Source: Trichaptum fuscoviolaceum (taxonomy: Eukaryota; Basidiomycota; Agaricomycetes; Hymenochaetales; Trichaptaceae). From it: a stretch of DNA of 64,000 nucleotides. Below the pieces are notes generated by a model that did not search any database, had not been told where the DNA came from, and saw only the letters and a program-made list of their open reading frames with translations. The stretch lies in contig CAJSYZ010000011.1 of NCBI GenBank assembly GCA_910574455.1, positions 2,480,001-2,544,000 on the forward strand, read 5' to 3'. Below are positions 9,809 through 21,210 of the stretch, one piece after another. The position numbers were made by a program, and so were the translations under genes. Positions within the stretch are counted from its first letter, which is position 1. The number at the start of each line of letters is the position of its first letter.

Positions 9809-12800
9809 TTATTCAAGTTGTTGTCTACTTTCGTACAATGTTTCATGCATGTGCATGTCAGCAAATCGGTTAACATAGAATCTATCGTAAAAGTCCAGGG
9901 ACTCCTCAGGTGTCAATGACTTCGGAGGACATTCATCACCCTTTGGAACCCCAAGGAGGTGAGCTAAACGGAAGATACTCCCTAGAGCTATCACGGATAA
10001 CTTTGGAGTTTTGGAGTCACCGTGACGGTGGTAGCCTGAGCCTGAGGTGTCATTGTCACTCAGTTGACGGCAACTTCCAATACGCTGCCAGTGGCACGCG
10101 GTAGAGGTCTCTGACTCATACTCTGGCTCGACTATCCACATTCTTGTTTTTATGTCAGGTGAGTCTCCAATGTTCTTGAAAAACTGGACGAGGGCGCATT
10201 CCTGACGTTCTCCGTTGGCGGTGAAGGAGAAAAGAAGCATAACCCGAGCAATTTGCATGCCCGCAAACCCCTTTTTGCGAGAATCAACTTGGACAAGAAC
10301 GACATCACGTCGTGGTTTTCCGCGCCAAGAGGAATTGGACCTGATCACCTCCCTCATTGCTTGCTCTATAGGAATCGATTCGCCGCGGTAGGCGAAATAC
10401 GCGGTAGCTGAATGGAAGATGGCAATGTCATTGCCCATGTCCAGTGCAAAGTGTTGTTCGGCTTCTATCAGGCTGTCAGAAGCGCTTCCGAGGTCGTAGT
10501 ATCCTAATTCGTTCAAGTTGCACCGTTCGTACTTGCAGAATAAGTATATTTTGATGAGTTGTCGGAGCCGCCGGAGTTCCGGATGGCCTTTCATTGTCAC
10601 AAGAGCATTGAGCTGTTTGGGGTACAGCTTACTGGACTCTGTAAGGATAACAACGAAGAAGTCAGATGTCCAGCGCCACAACTTCAAGCTCGTGTTACTA
10701 ACGTTGTTTTGAAGCCATTAATATTAAGCTTGAAGGGTCGCTTCTACCACCCAAGCGGAACCGATGTTCTGTATTTTCCACATCATGAAGAACCACACTA
10801 CTCTGCAGTCCTTCCACTGATGAACTGCCGAAATCATCCAGGTCAGCAATTTCGTTGTGTTCTTGATTACCCACAATGCCATCGAAGAAATTATCTGTAT
10901 CATTGGCTGCTCCTGCCACACCAATACACTGCATCTGCTCCCTCTGGTTCGGGATCCTCTCAGCATCCTCCTCCTCCGGCTCTGACATATTCTTCCGCAG
11001 AACATCTCGCAAAACTTTCCACGTAGCCTCAGATAGCGTATCGTCTAGCATTCCACGCCGTTTGAAGTCTGACCTCGATGCAATAAGTTTACTAAGTCGT
11101 TGATTTGCTGTGATCATCTGGCCCAAGGGATCATTTCTGTTCGAGCGTCGCCATGTTTCTTTGACCGCATAAATATGTTTATTCTCTGTAATCGATGAGC
11201 ACAGTCCACTCGGTGCAGCGAACAGAGGGATCAATGTTGGATAATGGACCATAGCATGCTGTCGTGGTAGTGAAAAGTTATCCCGGATGCCCTTAGCTAT
11301 GAATATTTGCCGATAACGGTGAAAGTGATCCAAAGAGGCTTCGATTTGATCAAGAGTTGAGGCTGTAATCGTGTACCGACGCACAAGGTAACAAAAGTCT
11401 AGAAATGCACTCAATGCGCGAATCATATCATCGTGCGCAATGCCCACGATAGCCGGAAGGTACACCTTAGCAAATTGCATCAAATATCAGCAAACCACTG
11501 CCTCGAACAAGATAAAAAGGTCACAAACTTTCATAAGTGCCTTAGAATCATTGCCTGTCCATTGCTTGAAGCCTCGGCCTTCGGGGAATCTGCGAAGTCC
11601 AGGAAAAGGAGCAGCGACTCTGATTCTACGCGGAGATTAGCAACGGTATTCACATTAAACAACTTGTGAAAAAACAGCACCTTTTATCCACAATGTCCAG
11701 CTCTGACGTGGTCAAGCTCTGACATATCCACTCGACAAGATGATCCTTGAAGACGCCTTTGATGATTTGGTGCAGCAGGTCCGGAGATATGAGATCGCAT
11801 ATATCTGCGCGCGGAATGTCATTGGTGAAAGGCTACGGAGCAACGTATCAGTTGCAATATACGCATCCAATGAATAATTTGAAGCACGTACCACAATGTC
11901 CTGGTGGAATCCGTACTCTTTCCGAATTGTTGCTTTATTCATGTTGTTGACGTCTACCTGTTCTATCAATCGTTCGTGCAGCTCTTTTGTTCGAGGAATT
12001 GATACAAATTCCGGATTATCGAGGTCCTTGTGAGGCGCTGTGCATCTATAATGTCAAAAGTAAGTCATCGCAACAGAGCTTGATTTCAGGAAAGCCTGAG
12101 GGCGGTATTACTTACTTGCAGCACCATCCAGTGCATATGGCGCAAAGGCTGACCTGTTCCGGATAATCGGCTATATATGAGCCGAGTCCGAAAACTGACC
12201 TACGCAAGTGACCATCAGGGCACCGGAGAATGGTTTTCTGAGTGTTCATGATCATTGCGGTTTTCAGCGAGTTTAAGATCCTCGATATAGACGAATGAAA
12301 AATCTGATGTCGAAAACGCCGGAAGTCATCTGACTTTTCGTATTGCCGCTCAGCTACAAAGCATCAGAACTCACTGGCAATCGAATAGATCACTATTAAC
12401 ACATACTCTTTGGTATTGCCAGAAATGCTATGAGCTGGACTGTATTCAGTTTCTGGGACCGCCGGGCCTTGTTTGATACATTCCCAATCGAAAGATACAA
12501 AGGATAGTATTCATTATTGCCAGTTCCAACAGAAACCGTTGTCTTATTGCTCCCTAAAATGACTGGGACGAACATAGATCCATGGACTGCTTTATCTTCT
12601 GCGTAGATCTCGTTCTACATCAAGGATAATAAGTATTTTTTGTGCGAGTTAATGAGTCATGACTTACAGCCTGTTCCCAAGCAAAATTTCCGGACATGTA
12701 ATTTCTGAATACTCGTTCTTTGTCATTGATATTATCGGTGTCCTCCTTTGGCTGAAATTCACGAAACGGGACAAAGTCAAATTCGCCTTCTAAAGCCGGA

Positions 12801-13872
12801 TTATCCACCAAATTTCGGATCACTTCCAAAGGATCCCGATACCATACATCATATTCTTTCCTCTTCCATGACTCGATGTTCTCATTTGACGCTTTTTGGC
12901 CCTTGTTGTTAGTGTAGAAGTTACTGAAGGATTTCCAAGATACATCACCGACTTTTGTAGTGTCAATGATCTTGTACAAATTTTGTGCATCTCCATCGAG
13001 CAGTGTACCAGCTGTATCCAGATCTGAGTCATCGAAGTTGGGATCTGTCGCGCCCAATTCAACAGATTGTGCGTTCTCCGTGGACTGAATTAGTTGATAA
13101 GCCTTCATAATTCCGAGAAGCTTTGTTATGTTGCCAGCAGACATTTGCTCTTCGCGATAGAGAAAATCTGCGAGCTCGAAATCTGCTCGGCACGAATAGG
13201 GAAACCAGTCATTTGACGCAGGTTCGTTCCGTAAAACGGGCGGTTTTTCTTTTTCCAAGAAGTTCCCTTCTTCATCGCATGGAGTGGCTGCACGATATTT
13301 GGTGTCAGAATGCTACAGCAGACCGGGGATCATACTTAGCGCGCACCATTTAAATATCTGTGATACACTTTTAAGTTATCATTGTTCTCTTCATAATCTC
13401 CAATGTCGGAATCCGAATCAGCAGAAGATAGGTCTTGGTCTTCAAGTTCGTCATTGCCAGTGACAGCATGGGACAGGTAATCAGGACCGTCTAAATCTTG
13501 AAGCAGCTCGTCTCGGCCTATGCTGAGCATTGAGATATCCTGTGTGAGTATAGAAATGTCGCAGTCGTAACTTGAAGAGTTGCAGCCGCTTTCATCTTCA
13601 TGTTGGCCCTCCAAATCTGTTGGAAGTTCAGGAGAGCCGGGAAGAGGTTGAGGTGTCGGAGGTCGGGCGGGTTCATTGGGTGAGGAATCCGAGTCGTAAC
13701 CACAAGAAGCAGGTCTTATTGCAAATGATGACGGGTGAGCTGAATATTCATGTCTTGTTCTTGCGGATTGATTCTTGAACCTCCTGCTGCAGCAGGAGAA
13801 GGTGCATCGAATAGTCGGGGGGAAAATATCTGTAAGATGAACGGGTTTGGGCCTTCGCCGAGTTACCGGCAT
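9809..13872 (-). CDS. Plavaka-family DNA transposase
   Basis: Multi-exon gene read from 13872 down to TAA at 9809. An N-terminal C2H2 zinc finger (C-x3-C, then H-x4-H, residues about 24-45) is followed by an acidic Ser-rich linker. Family signatures in order: a WFPYSCRADFELADFLY block (about 13200), VWYRDPLEVIRNL (12830), VILGSNKTTVS (12540), a GLGSYIADYPEQVSL block with a Cys-rich exon (12190-12100), PRADICDLISPDLLHQ (about 11790), PLFAAPSGLCSSITENKH (about 11200), and a C-terminal CALVQFF...MWIVEPE region (10200-10120). These are typical of basidiomycete Plavaka (CACTA-like) transposases, which cut and paste the element. I saw no disabling stop in the conserved parts, but several exon joins are uncertain. 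A Ser/His-rich insertion at 10000-10110 is encoded by mosaic words (see findings). I could not define terminal inverted repeats. Confidence 0.88.
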
Positions 13873-14458
13873 TAGTTCCAGTAACTTGAACAGAGCCTAT
13901 TGTACGTGAGGCGGCCGGCAGTGCTGACAACAAGTTGAGCTTGAAGTAGGAACGAGCGCAAATACTAACTTGAAGTTGGGTTTAAAGCTGAATGGCACGC
14001 TCAGTGGTGACGCCCGCGAACAACTTGAAGTTAGTAGTAATACCGGTAGCCTGAGTTGCCACAGCCTGCCAGTGACTCAGTGGCACCACCGCCAGCCTGA
14101 GCCTGAGTACTACTAGTAGTAGTACCAGTAGAACTGTGATAGTACTAGTAGTAATAGAGCTAGCCTAAGTATCCGAGTGTCCGAGTCCGAGTCTGAGTCA
14201 GGCTCATTCCGAGTCAGCCTAACTTGAAGACTGCCAATCATGACTCAGAGTCACTCAGGCTCAGGCTCAGGCAGGCTGCCACTGGCAGTGCCAGCAGTGG
14301 CACTGCACTGGCAGTGCGACAAGTTGAAGTGGGCGTAAATTTTCCTTGAATAGGCGCCCTCACCTCCAACTTCAACTTCAACTTGCACCTTTGACTCGAT
14401 TCACCATCAAAACCCATAGCACCTGTCAGCGTGCCTCGACTTGAAACACTGCACAAGA
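13873..14458. repeat. Palindromic-word mosaic, second block
   Basis: Same vocabulary as 1-850: AACTTGAAGTT at 13967-13977, CAACTTGAAGTTA at 14021, TACTACTAGTAGTA at 14108-14121, GAGTCCGAGTC-type words near 14180-14200, GGCAGTGCCAG words near 14280-14320. It also holds the presumed divergent promoters of the transposase and of the gene starting at 14459. Confidence 0.75.
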
Positions 14459-15464
14459 ATGTCAACTCGAAGACAGACGCGGGCTAAGAATAGCGATCAG
14501 CACCCGGGAGCCATAGTCAATAAACTCAGAACACGTCGAACGAAAGAGGAGGTATTGAGGGAGAAAGAAGAGAAGGAGAGAAGGAGAGAAGAGCAGGCCT
14601 CAAAGCGTGGTGAGGCATTGAGGGAAAAGGAGGAGAAGGGAAAACAGAAGGAAGAACGGGCAGCTCTGCGCGAAGCTGCGGCTCAACAAGCCGCGGATGC
14701 GAGAGAGAAGAGAAAACTCGATGCGGAACGGAAACGGGCAGCAAAAGATCAAGAGGCATCTGAGAAGGTACGCAAAAAGAGAGCTGCAGCAGAGCAACAG
14801 GAAACAGCAATACTGGAGACGATGGAGCTTGAGAAAAAATTGTCGAAGGCTCTTGACACTCGCACCCAGATGGGCTCAACTGCACCTAAGCTGGCTGGCA
14901 CTGACAAACGAGGGCTAAAAAAACCGAAAGACACTCCTGAAGCTAGTGAGTCCTTATCTTCAAGACATCGACAGTCGAGTTACGAGATATTGGCATTGCA
15001 GGTTCAACGAACGAGGAAAAAGGCAGCTTTTGTGAAGCTGAAGGCAACGCAAACTTTTATGTTCGTAAGTTGCATTACCTTTACGACTTTAGGTTTCGAA
15101 AGATGAACATATTGACTCACGTTATGATGCAGCCAATTCCGATGGACCAAATAGAGAGCGCGCAAAAAAGGCGAGGAAAAAGGACAACAGAGGTGCACTT
15201 CCTTTCCGTACTCGCGTGCAGGGCGCAAAGGCTTCAAGTCGTATCATAGGAAGCACTGGCTATCATAGTACGCTTGCAGGACAGGACAGCAGTCTTTCTG
15301 GTGAGGAAACAGACATGATAGACTCGCCCAATACGTCGAAACGGAACGAAAAGACAAAGCGACCTGTCAGGGCACTTCGCAACACAGATGGATCCACTTT
15401 CTTCGGCGGAGAGGGCAGAAATCCTGAGATCGCAGGGAAGATAGTAGAAGATATTGACTCGTGA
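14459..15464 (+). CDS. Lys/Glu-rich coiled-coil protein, unknown function
   Basis: ATG at 14459; exons 14459-14945, 15002-15064 and 15133-15464, with introns of 56 and 68 bp that have GTGAGT/CAG and GTAAGT/CAG ends. The joined frame gives about 293 residues. Residues about 20-135 are nearly all Lys, Arg, Glu, Ala and Gln in heptad-like order, a long single coiled coil; the rest is basic and low in complexity, with possible nuclear signals (RAKKARKKD). No enzyme motif. The stop TGA at 15462-15464 overlaps a perfect donor GTGAGT at 15461, so the gene may instead splice into the micro-exon gene downstream, with the mosaic of 15480-15735 in the intron. Confidence 0.65.
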
Positions 15465-15938
15465 GTCTGAAGTCGTACTAGTCAACCGTTGGCATCGTAG
15501 TACGAAAGATCATTTCAAGTTCAAACAAATTCAAGTTGATAGTGAGTGTGAAGCTTGATTTAAACTCAGCTACTTGAAGCTTATCATTGTACTAGTACTA
15601 CTAGTAGCCTGAGTACTACTTACAAATTTGCCAGTGAATGCGCCCGCCACTGCCAGTGGCAGCCTGAGCGTGCCACGCGTGCAGTGCCACTGGCACTACT
15701 AGTACTACTGGCTGGCAGTGACCGTGGCGGCCCGGGTGCCGTGCCACACTTCTTCAAGATCATCATGCTCCGGAACCCAAACGTTGCAGCTTCTTCACTT
15801 ATAACGCTCACATCCTTATATTTGTCACAAGTTGTGAGCCTGGCTGACGCAAGAAAAAATTAGGCTCCCCACCTCGGTGCAAGACGATGCAAACTTTAGT
15901 CCTTGGGAGGATGAAGGAGAGACAGTAACCCTCAGAGT
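15465..15938. repeat. Palindromic-word mosaic, third block
   Basis: Dense words at 15480-15735, including CTGCCAGTGGCAG at 15650-15662, TACTAGTACTACTAG near 15590-15605 and repeated GCCTGAG. After 15735 the sequence loses the words and no clear exon is seen until about 15939. It is either the spacer between two genes or a 480-bp intron. Confidence 0.7.
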
Positions 15939-18838
15939 TTTCAAGGCGTAAAGAATAACTTAGCGAGCGAGCGACAGACGGCACATATTGTTGACTCCGA
16001 CACTGATAATGTGAGTTGGTTAAAGCATTTACTAGATTGGCAGATGAAATCTTAATATTTTGATTGTGCGTTTTGTAAGGACGCGAGGAGACTTACAATA
16101 CCGCCCCAAGCCAATGTGAGTGCCGCTTAAAGTTCAAAGAAATCATTCGATTCACAGCGACTATGCATCGGCCGACTCTCGTGCACAACAATGGCTAAAT
16201 AACAATGTTTCTGTATTGTAACAGGATGGTGCCAGCAATAAATCGAAGAAAAGGAAGCTATCCCGCGACACTCTCTCCGAGTTGCAGGCTCATACAACGT
16301 TGGTAAGTGGCATCATAATGTCTTGCTTCGTTCGCGCTACTTATCCTTCCTTCTTTGTGCTCTGGAGAAGAAGAATATCAGGAGACAATCGGCCGTTCAG
16401 GTGAGTGTTTCACATCAAAGCATGGATCTGGTGCCGGACTTTCTTGTGGCCTTCGGCGTCGACATATCTTTCCTTCATTACTTACCAAACCGTACTCTGA
16501 ATAGGGCGCGAAAATGCAGAGAATCGCCAACTCCCAGCTTGATGTAACGGTAAGTTTATTCTGCTTTTACCCCCTCACTACTCACCTGTCATCTCGTCAG
16601 GAGGGTATTACTGTCGATGGACATAGAGAGCAATCGCCGGCGTTGTATCTGCAGATGCAGGTATGTGTAGGCATCGACACTCAATAGGACAACTTTCTGC
16701 ACCCCTTTCTTTGGCAAGGATCTGGTCGTCTACTAAGCTTTGCTTATTGTAGGACAGCATGATCGCGAATAATAAGAAGAGGAAGTCACCGCCGGACTCT
16801 AACTCGCATGCCGTGGTAATTCTTGCATTTTCACCCAATATTCAAATCACTTCCTTACTATCTAAAACAGGCTAGCATGAACATGTATACGAAGAAGCCG
16901 GCATCACAGGTTGCCTCGACAGTTAGTGTTAATCCTATCTAATCTCCATTTCATATCATTTTCTGATTTAGCGACTAGGATTTGAATCCTACTACTAGTA
17001 ACAAGAGTAAACTGCAAGACAGTCATTCTCAGGCTGATTTACTGGTATTTGATTCTCTTCGAGCTTTCCTTGGTAACAATTCCTCTAATTGCTACAGATA
17101 AAATCTACGACTTCTATTCGCAATTTGAAGAGGTCTCTGGCGGCTCATGCGCAACATATTGCAAGTGTGAGCTAATTGCTGCAATTGATTCGTGTACTAA
17201 TTCATGGCTCCTTTAACAGGCAAGTGGTTGTGAGGTGTCGCTAACACCACGAGCACAATCACCTGCGATGACGACAGTATCCATCAGTCCTGAACCCGAA
17301 GTGCTCGCAACCAAGGCTCATCTTGGTCATCGCAAAGTCTCTCGGACTACTAGCTCTGTGCGTTAATCAAATCATGTCTATGATATACATCCACTAACTT
17401 GCAGAAATGCAGACATCTGTAGGGCTTGAGGACAAGGATAGAAATAGTATCGGAAGGGAGGGATCCCGCGTTCCCGGCAAAAAAAGGGCAACGAATCAGT
17501 GTCTCCCTCCCGGAACTCAGGCAGGCTGGACTCACATTCTTCTGCCTTCGCTTTATCGCGCAGTTGGAAAGTCCACAACTCCATGGCAAAACCCGGACAA
17601 TAAGTCCATCGGAACCTTGTGGGGGAAGGTGTTTGATTCTGTCGAACTTAGTTACGACACGCAATTGGCCGACATCTGTTCTTTAGTTGAGTCATCCCTT
17701 ATTGTCTTACATCGGCCATTTTGAATCAAGTATGATCTGCCCTGTAGGCAGCCCAGAGATGCTCTGATGTTGGCGCAAGAAGTTGTTCGAGAAAGCCGAA
17801 CAATCAATTTCGAGTTTCATCGGCAACGAGCGTTCTAAGTCAGTGGAGACCGAAGAAATTGTGAAGATGTTGCAGACGATGGTCGACAAGAAGAAAGCTG
17901 AACCATTCCTCTGGGAATGCTGGCATAGTATGGATAAGGTATGTGTAAATTTGCCCCATGTCTCCCTTCGTGTCCCTGCATTGACTCTGAAAGTACAGAA
18001 GCAAGGGTTGTTCTGCTCTGATCTTGTAATCTCAGTGTTGTCCGTACACCTAGTCTTGGCCCTGGGTCGGCATAAAGTACTGGACAAAAACACAATAGGA
18101 AAGCCTATCGGTGCCCTCGCTCTTGCGGCAACCGCGGTATCTATCTACTTCAGTTCTTATAGTGGCTTTATTCGCTGAACTTCTCATGAACAGGTCAAGG
18201 TTGCAATCGACAAGCAGGTGGCCCGGTTGCAAAAGATCAAAGAAGAGTTTGGTGGCGCTGAGTGGTACTTCACCAGTGCTCTGTGGCAGCCTCATACGGA
18301 CGACTATGTTAACTTATTGTCGAATTCCTCGTTTTTTACTGAATCAAACTGGGAGAAGGTCCGATCCCGCCTAGCAGCTTACAATTCCATTGAAGATTTT
18401 AGTGCGGGAAAGAACACCGAACTTGTTGGATCGGGTGTCACTACTGGCAGGGATTTCTCCCTGTATCTTGACGTTGGAGACGCGGATGCGAGCGGCGAGT
18501 ATACATATGGCGAGGGCACTACTAGAAGTAGTAAGTGCAAGGAGGATAAGGATAATGACAGCAAAGAAGTCGAGGATTTCAAGGATAGGGAAGACGATAT
18601 GGAGGACGAGAGTGTGCTTGGCGAGGGAGACGAGGTCGAGGACAAGGATCAGGAGGAGGACAAGGATCAGGATCAGGATGAGAACAAGGATGCGGACGAG
18701 CATTTCAGCGTGGGTTATGGACGCAGTGGAGGTTTTGAGGGCGAGGAGAATGACGCAGGCAGAGAGGACGGGGAAGGCGATCGCGAGGAGGACGAGGGTT
18801 CATTATGGGATTCGGCTACGGATGGCGCAGACTTTTAA
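15939..18838 (+). CDS. Micro-exon gene with acidic C-terminus, unknown function
   Basis: A string of short exons with GT-AG borders, every internal one a multiple of three and in phase 0: 16080-16115, 16225-16302, about 16368-16400, 16505-16549, 16601-16660, 16753-16815, 16871-16927, 17098-17166 and 17220-17357. Several encode a similar small block with a basic cluster (NKSKKRKLS, NNKKRKSPP). They are followed by larger exons about 17405-17688, 17783-17939 and 18194-18838. The last encodes a conserved-looking stretch (FGGAEWYFTSALWQP) and then about 110 residues that are mostly Asp/Glu. No domain recognised; nuclear localisation is an inference from the basic clusters. No convincing start ATG was found, so it may be the 3' part of the gene starting at 14459. 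Confidence 0.55.
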
Positions 18839-19836
18839 GAGCAGGTCGATCTCTGGTGAGCTTCGGCTTTGACCCATCACCCCGCCACTGTATTCAAGCT
18901 CTTACTACCACCAACTTGCAGTGGCATTCGTTCTCTGAATTTGCCGAGGAACAGCCTCCCAGCGAGGTAGAAGTGGCAAAATACAATCTGGTTCAGGATG
19001 CCGTGGTGTAGCTACTGAGGGACACTGATGCACTGATTTCTACTTATTGTCTTAAATTACTTGTGGAAATGAAGTAATTCTGGAACCTCTTACGCACTTA
19101 CACGCTTGAGTACTGCAAACCGACAGACAAAAAAGTCTGCTTATATGATTAAATGATGAATTACTTATGGAATGAACTACTTGAACCCCTTACAAACTTA
19201 TACACTTGAGCACTGCAATTTGAATGCCAGAAAAAAACTTCTGATATGCTTGAATGCTGAATGCTGAATACCTGAAGCACTGATTTAAGTTGACGGCACT
19301 GATTTCAGCAGACCCCTTCCTGAATAATGAAACCACATGCCTGAAATCAGTAAATCAGTAGAATTTCACTTCCCAGGGCTTCAGTAAATTTCAGACCGTT
19401 TAAGTAACCTTAAGTGAAAAAGAAGATTCCCTGATGTTACTGCTCTTTGCAGCTCTATGCGGAATCTGAGAAATTTTGGAGGGCCTTTGTGACAGCGTGA
19501 TAACTCGTGAGAACTTGTTAAACCCAACTAGAGTACCATTTACAGGCCTTTGAGAACCCTTTTTAATGATTGTGTCGTCAGTGAAGTCATTGCCGATATG
19601 CCGGGAGCTGATTGATGACAATTATTGGCTGACCTGTAGCTCAGCCGGTTGCCACAAACTTCTCGGATCAGAAGGACCGGAACAACCGATTGGTAGGATT
19701 TCTATTTTTTGGGCGCTTTTCATCGGATCTCTCCGAAGCTCCAGACCGTGATCTAGCGCCGTCACATTTAGAGTAACAAGGCCCTTGACAATTTTTTTTG
19801 CGATTCCGCATAGTTATGCAAAGAGCAGTAACTCAC
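18839..19836. other. Intergenic
   Basis: About 1 kb without a supported gene. It contains the imperfect 104-bp tandem duplication listed separately and a region (19400-19836) that may hold decayed 3' sequence of the kinase fragment; I could not align that part to a kinase. Confidence 0.6.
19055..19262. repeat. Imperfect tandem duplication, unit 104 bp
   Basis: Copy one begins AATTACTTGTGGAA at 19055, copy two AATTACTTATGGAA at 19159. Both then carry CTTAC..ACTTA.ACNCTTGAG.ACTGCAA and a GACAGAC/CCAG A-rich TCTGNTTATATG-like end with scattered differences. An old local duplication of non-coding sequence. Confidence 0.65.
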
Positions 19837-20561
19837 GCCTTTGATATCTCCGTGGACCACGTTTTGATCATGCAAGTATGCCAGCGCTTCACCAGCCTGT
19901 GCTAGCTAGAGATGCATATCATCGGAAAAAGCACAACAAACCGCACGCATGAACTCACGAATCTTAGACTGGCCGAGGGATCTACATCCGGTGTACGCCT
20001 TAGATACTTGTTGACGTCGTGATTCGACAGGTAGGGAGAAACCAAGCTCGGGATATTTGAGTCGTCAAAGTCTTGGCATATACCTAGGAAAGGCATCACG
20101 TTGGGGTGTTCCAACTGCAGCCAGACAGTTGCTTCCCGCTGTAATCGCTGAACAGCCGGAATAAAGAGCAGTCTACGTCTTAGTGTAGTGAATGATTTTT
20201 GGCGCGGATCATAGGTTTGCTTACAGTCTTTAACTTTTCCGTAAACTCCTCATCATTTGAGATGTTCCGGAACACCTTGATTGCGACCTATAATGAATTA
20301 GAGACTCTGCCAAAAGAATTACATGAGCTAACGCACTGCCATGTCGTTGTCCATAATCCCTTTCCATATATCCGCAAATCCACCCATCGCAAAGCAGTGC
20401 GCTCCCAGCTTCCGTATCCTACCATTTAGATTCGGCGCATCGTCGAGAGTCTTAGACCTATTTGGAGCAATCCCAAGACGTTTTCGTGATTGGGCATCAG
20501 CTGGGGCCACTTTTGAACGATATGAACGTCGAAGGCGTGGAAGATACTGCGTATCTGACAC
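19837..20561 (-). pseudogene. Truncated protein kinase, paralogue of the next gene
   Basis: Matches the N-lobe half of the kinase at 21211-22781: the shared RSKTL-DAPNLN-RIRKLG block, glycine loop region GGFADIWKG, a VAIKVF-type lysine strand (near 20280), LEHPNVMPFLGICQDFD and the catalytic-loop start VVHGDIKG ending at 19837, followed by a GTGAGT donor. The expected next exon with Asn, DFG and the APE region is not found in the following kilobase. The 5' start is also unclear. Either a decayed tandem duplicate or a kinase-like fragment; it should lack catalytic activity because the DFG Asp is missing. Confidence 0.7.
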
Positions 20562-21210
20562 GTCCTGTATACAACAAGGTAGAGACGACGAGTGTCAATT
20601 AAGCGCTCATTCGGTAACGTCAATGAAAACAAAGTTTCACCGTTCCGCCCGTCACAGTCGAGCTGCTGGTATCTGAGTCATTGCTCAGTGTCCTTGGCCT
20701 TAGAATTGACGATATCATCGCATGCCGTACGGAGAAGGACTCAGAGTGATGGGTCACGACAAACAAGATGCCGCCGCCTGTGCTCAGATATTACTACATA
20801 GGTAGAGATACATGGATGATGGTAGTAAAGTCCGGTCCGCATACTCCGACACCAAAGGTATACGTTATTACGAGCATATATATTGTACATTAAAAGGGAG
20901 ATGCTAATGTAGTTACATATGGTGACAATGCAAGTAGGAAAACATACAGGCCATATGAGTAAATATTCCTGGATTTCATCCGCGATGCATGTTAATATTG
21001 ACTTTTAAAGCCCTTCGCGAAGATTCTAGCGTAAGGAATGATAGTAGATGGTCATTTGAGAGCATGAAACGCAGCTCCGAATGGCCACAATTTTAACGAG
21101 CTTCAACTACGATAATAGGAAGAAATAAGCAACGATTCTCAGACTTGAGAAGTATCATACCACTTACTAGGAAACATCTACGGGACCATTTGTAAGAACT
21201 AATCAGCAGG
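20562..21210. other. Intergenic
   Basis: Spacer between the two kinase paralogues. Only short frames; no RNA gene or repeat recognised. Confidence 0.6.

Noticed and set aside
1..14458. Whole interval as a single giant Plavaka element with the mosaics as subterminal repeats and the broken gene as cargo
   Set aside because: Attractive, but I found no terminal inverted repeats or target duplication at the outer edges, and the same words occur far outside (39.5 kb, 46.5 kb).
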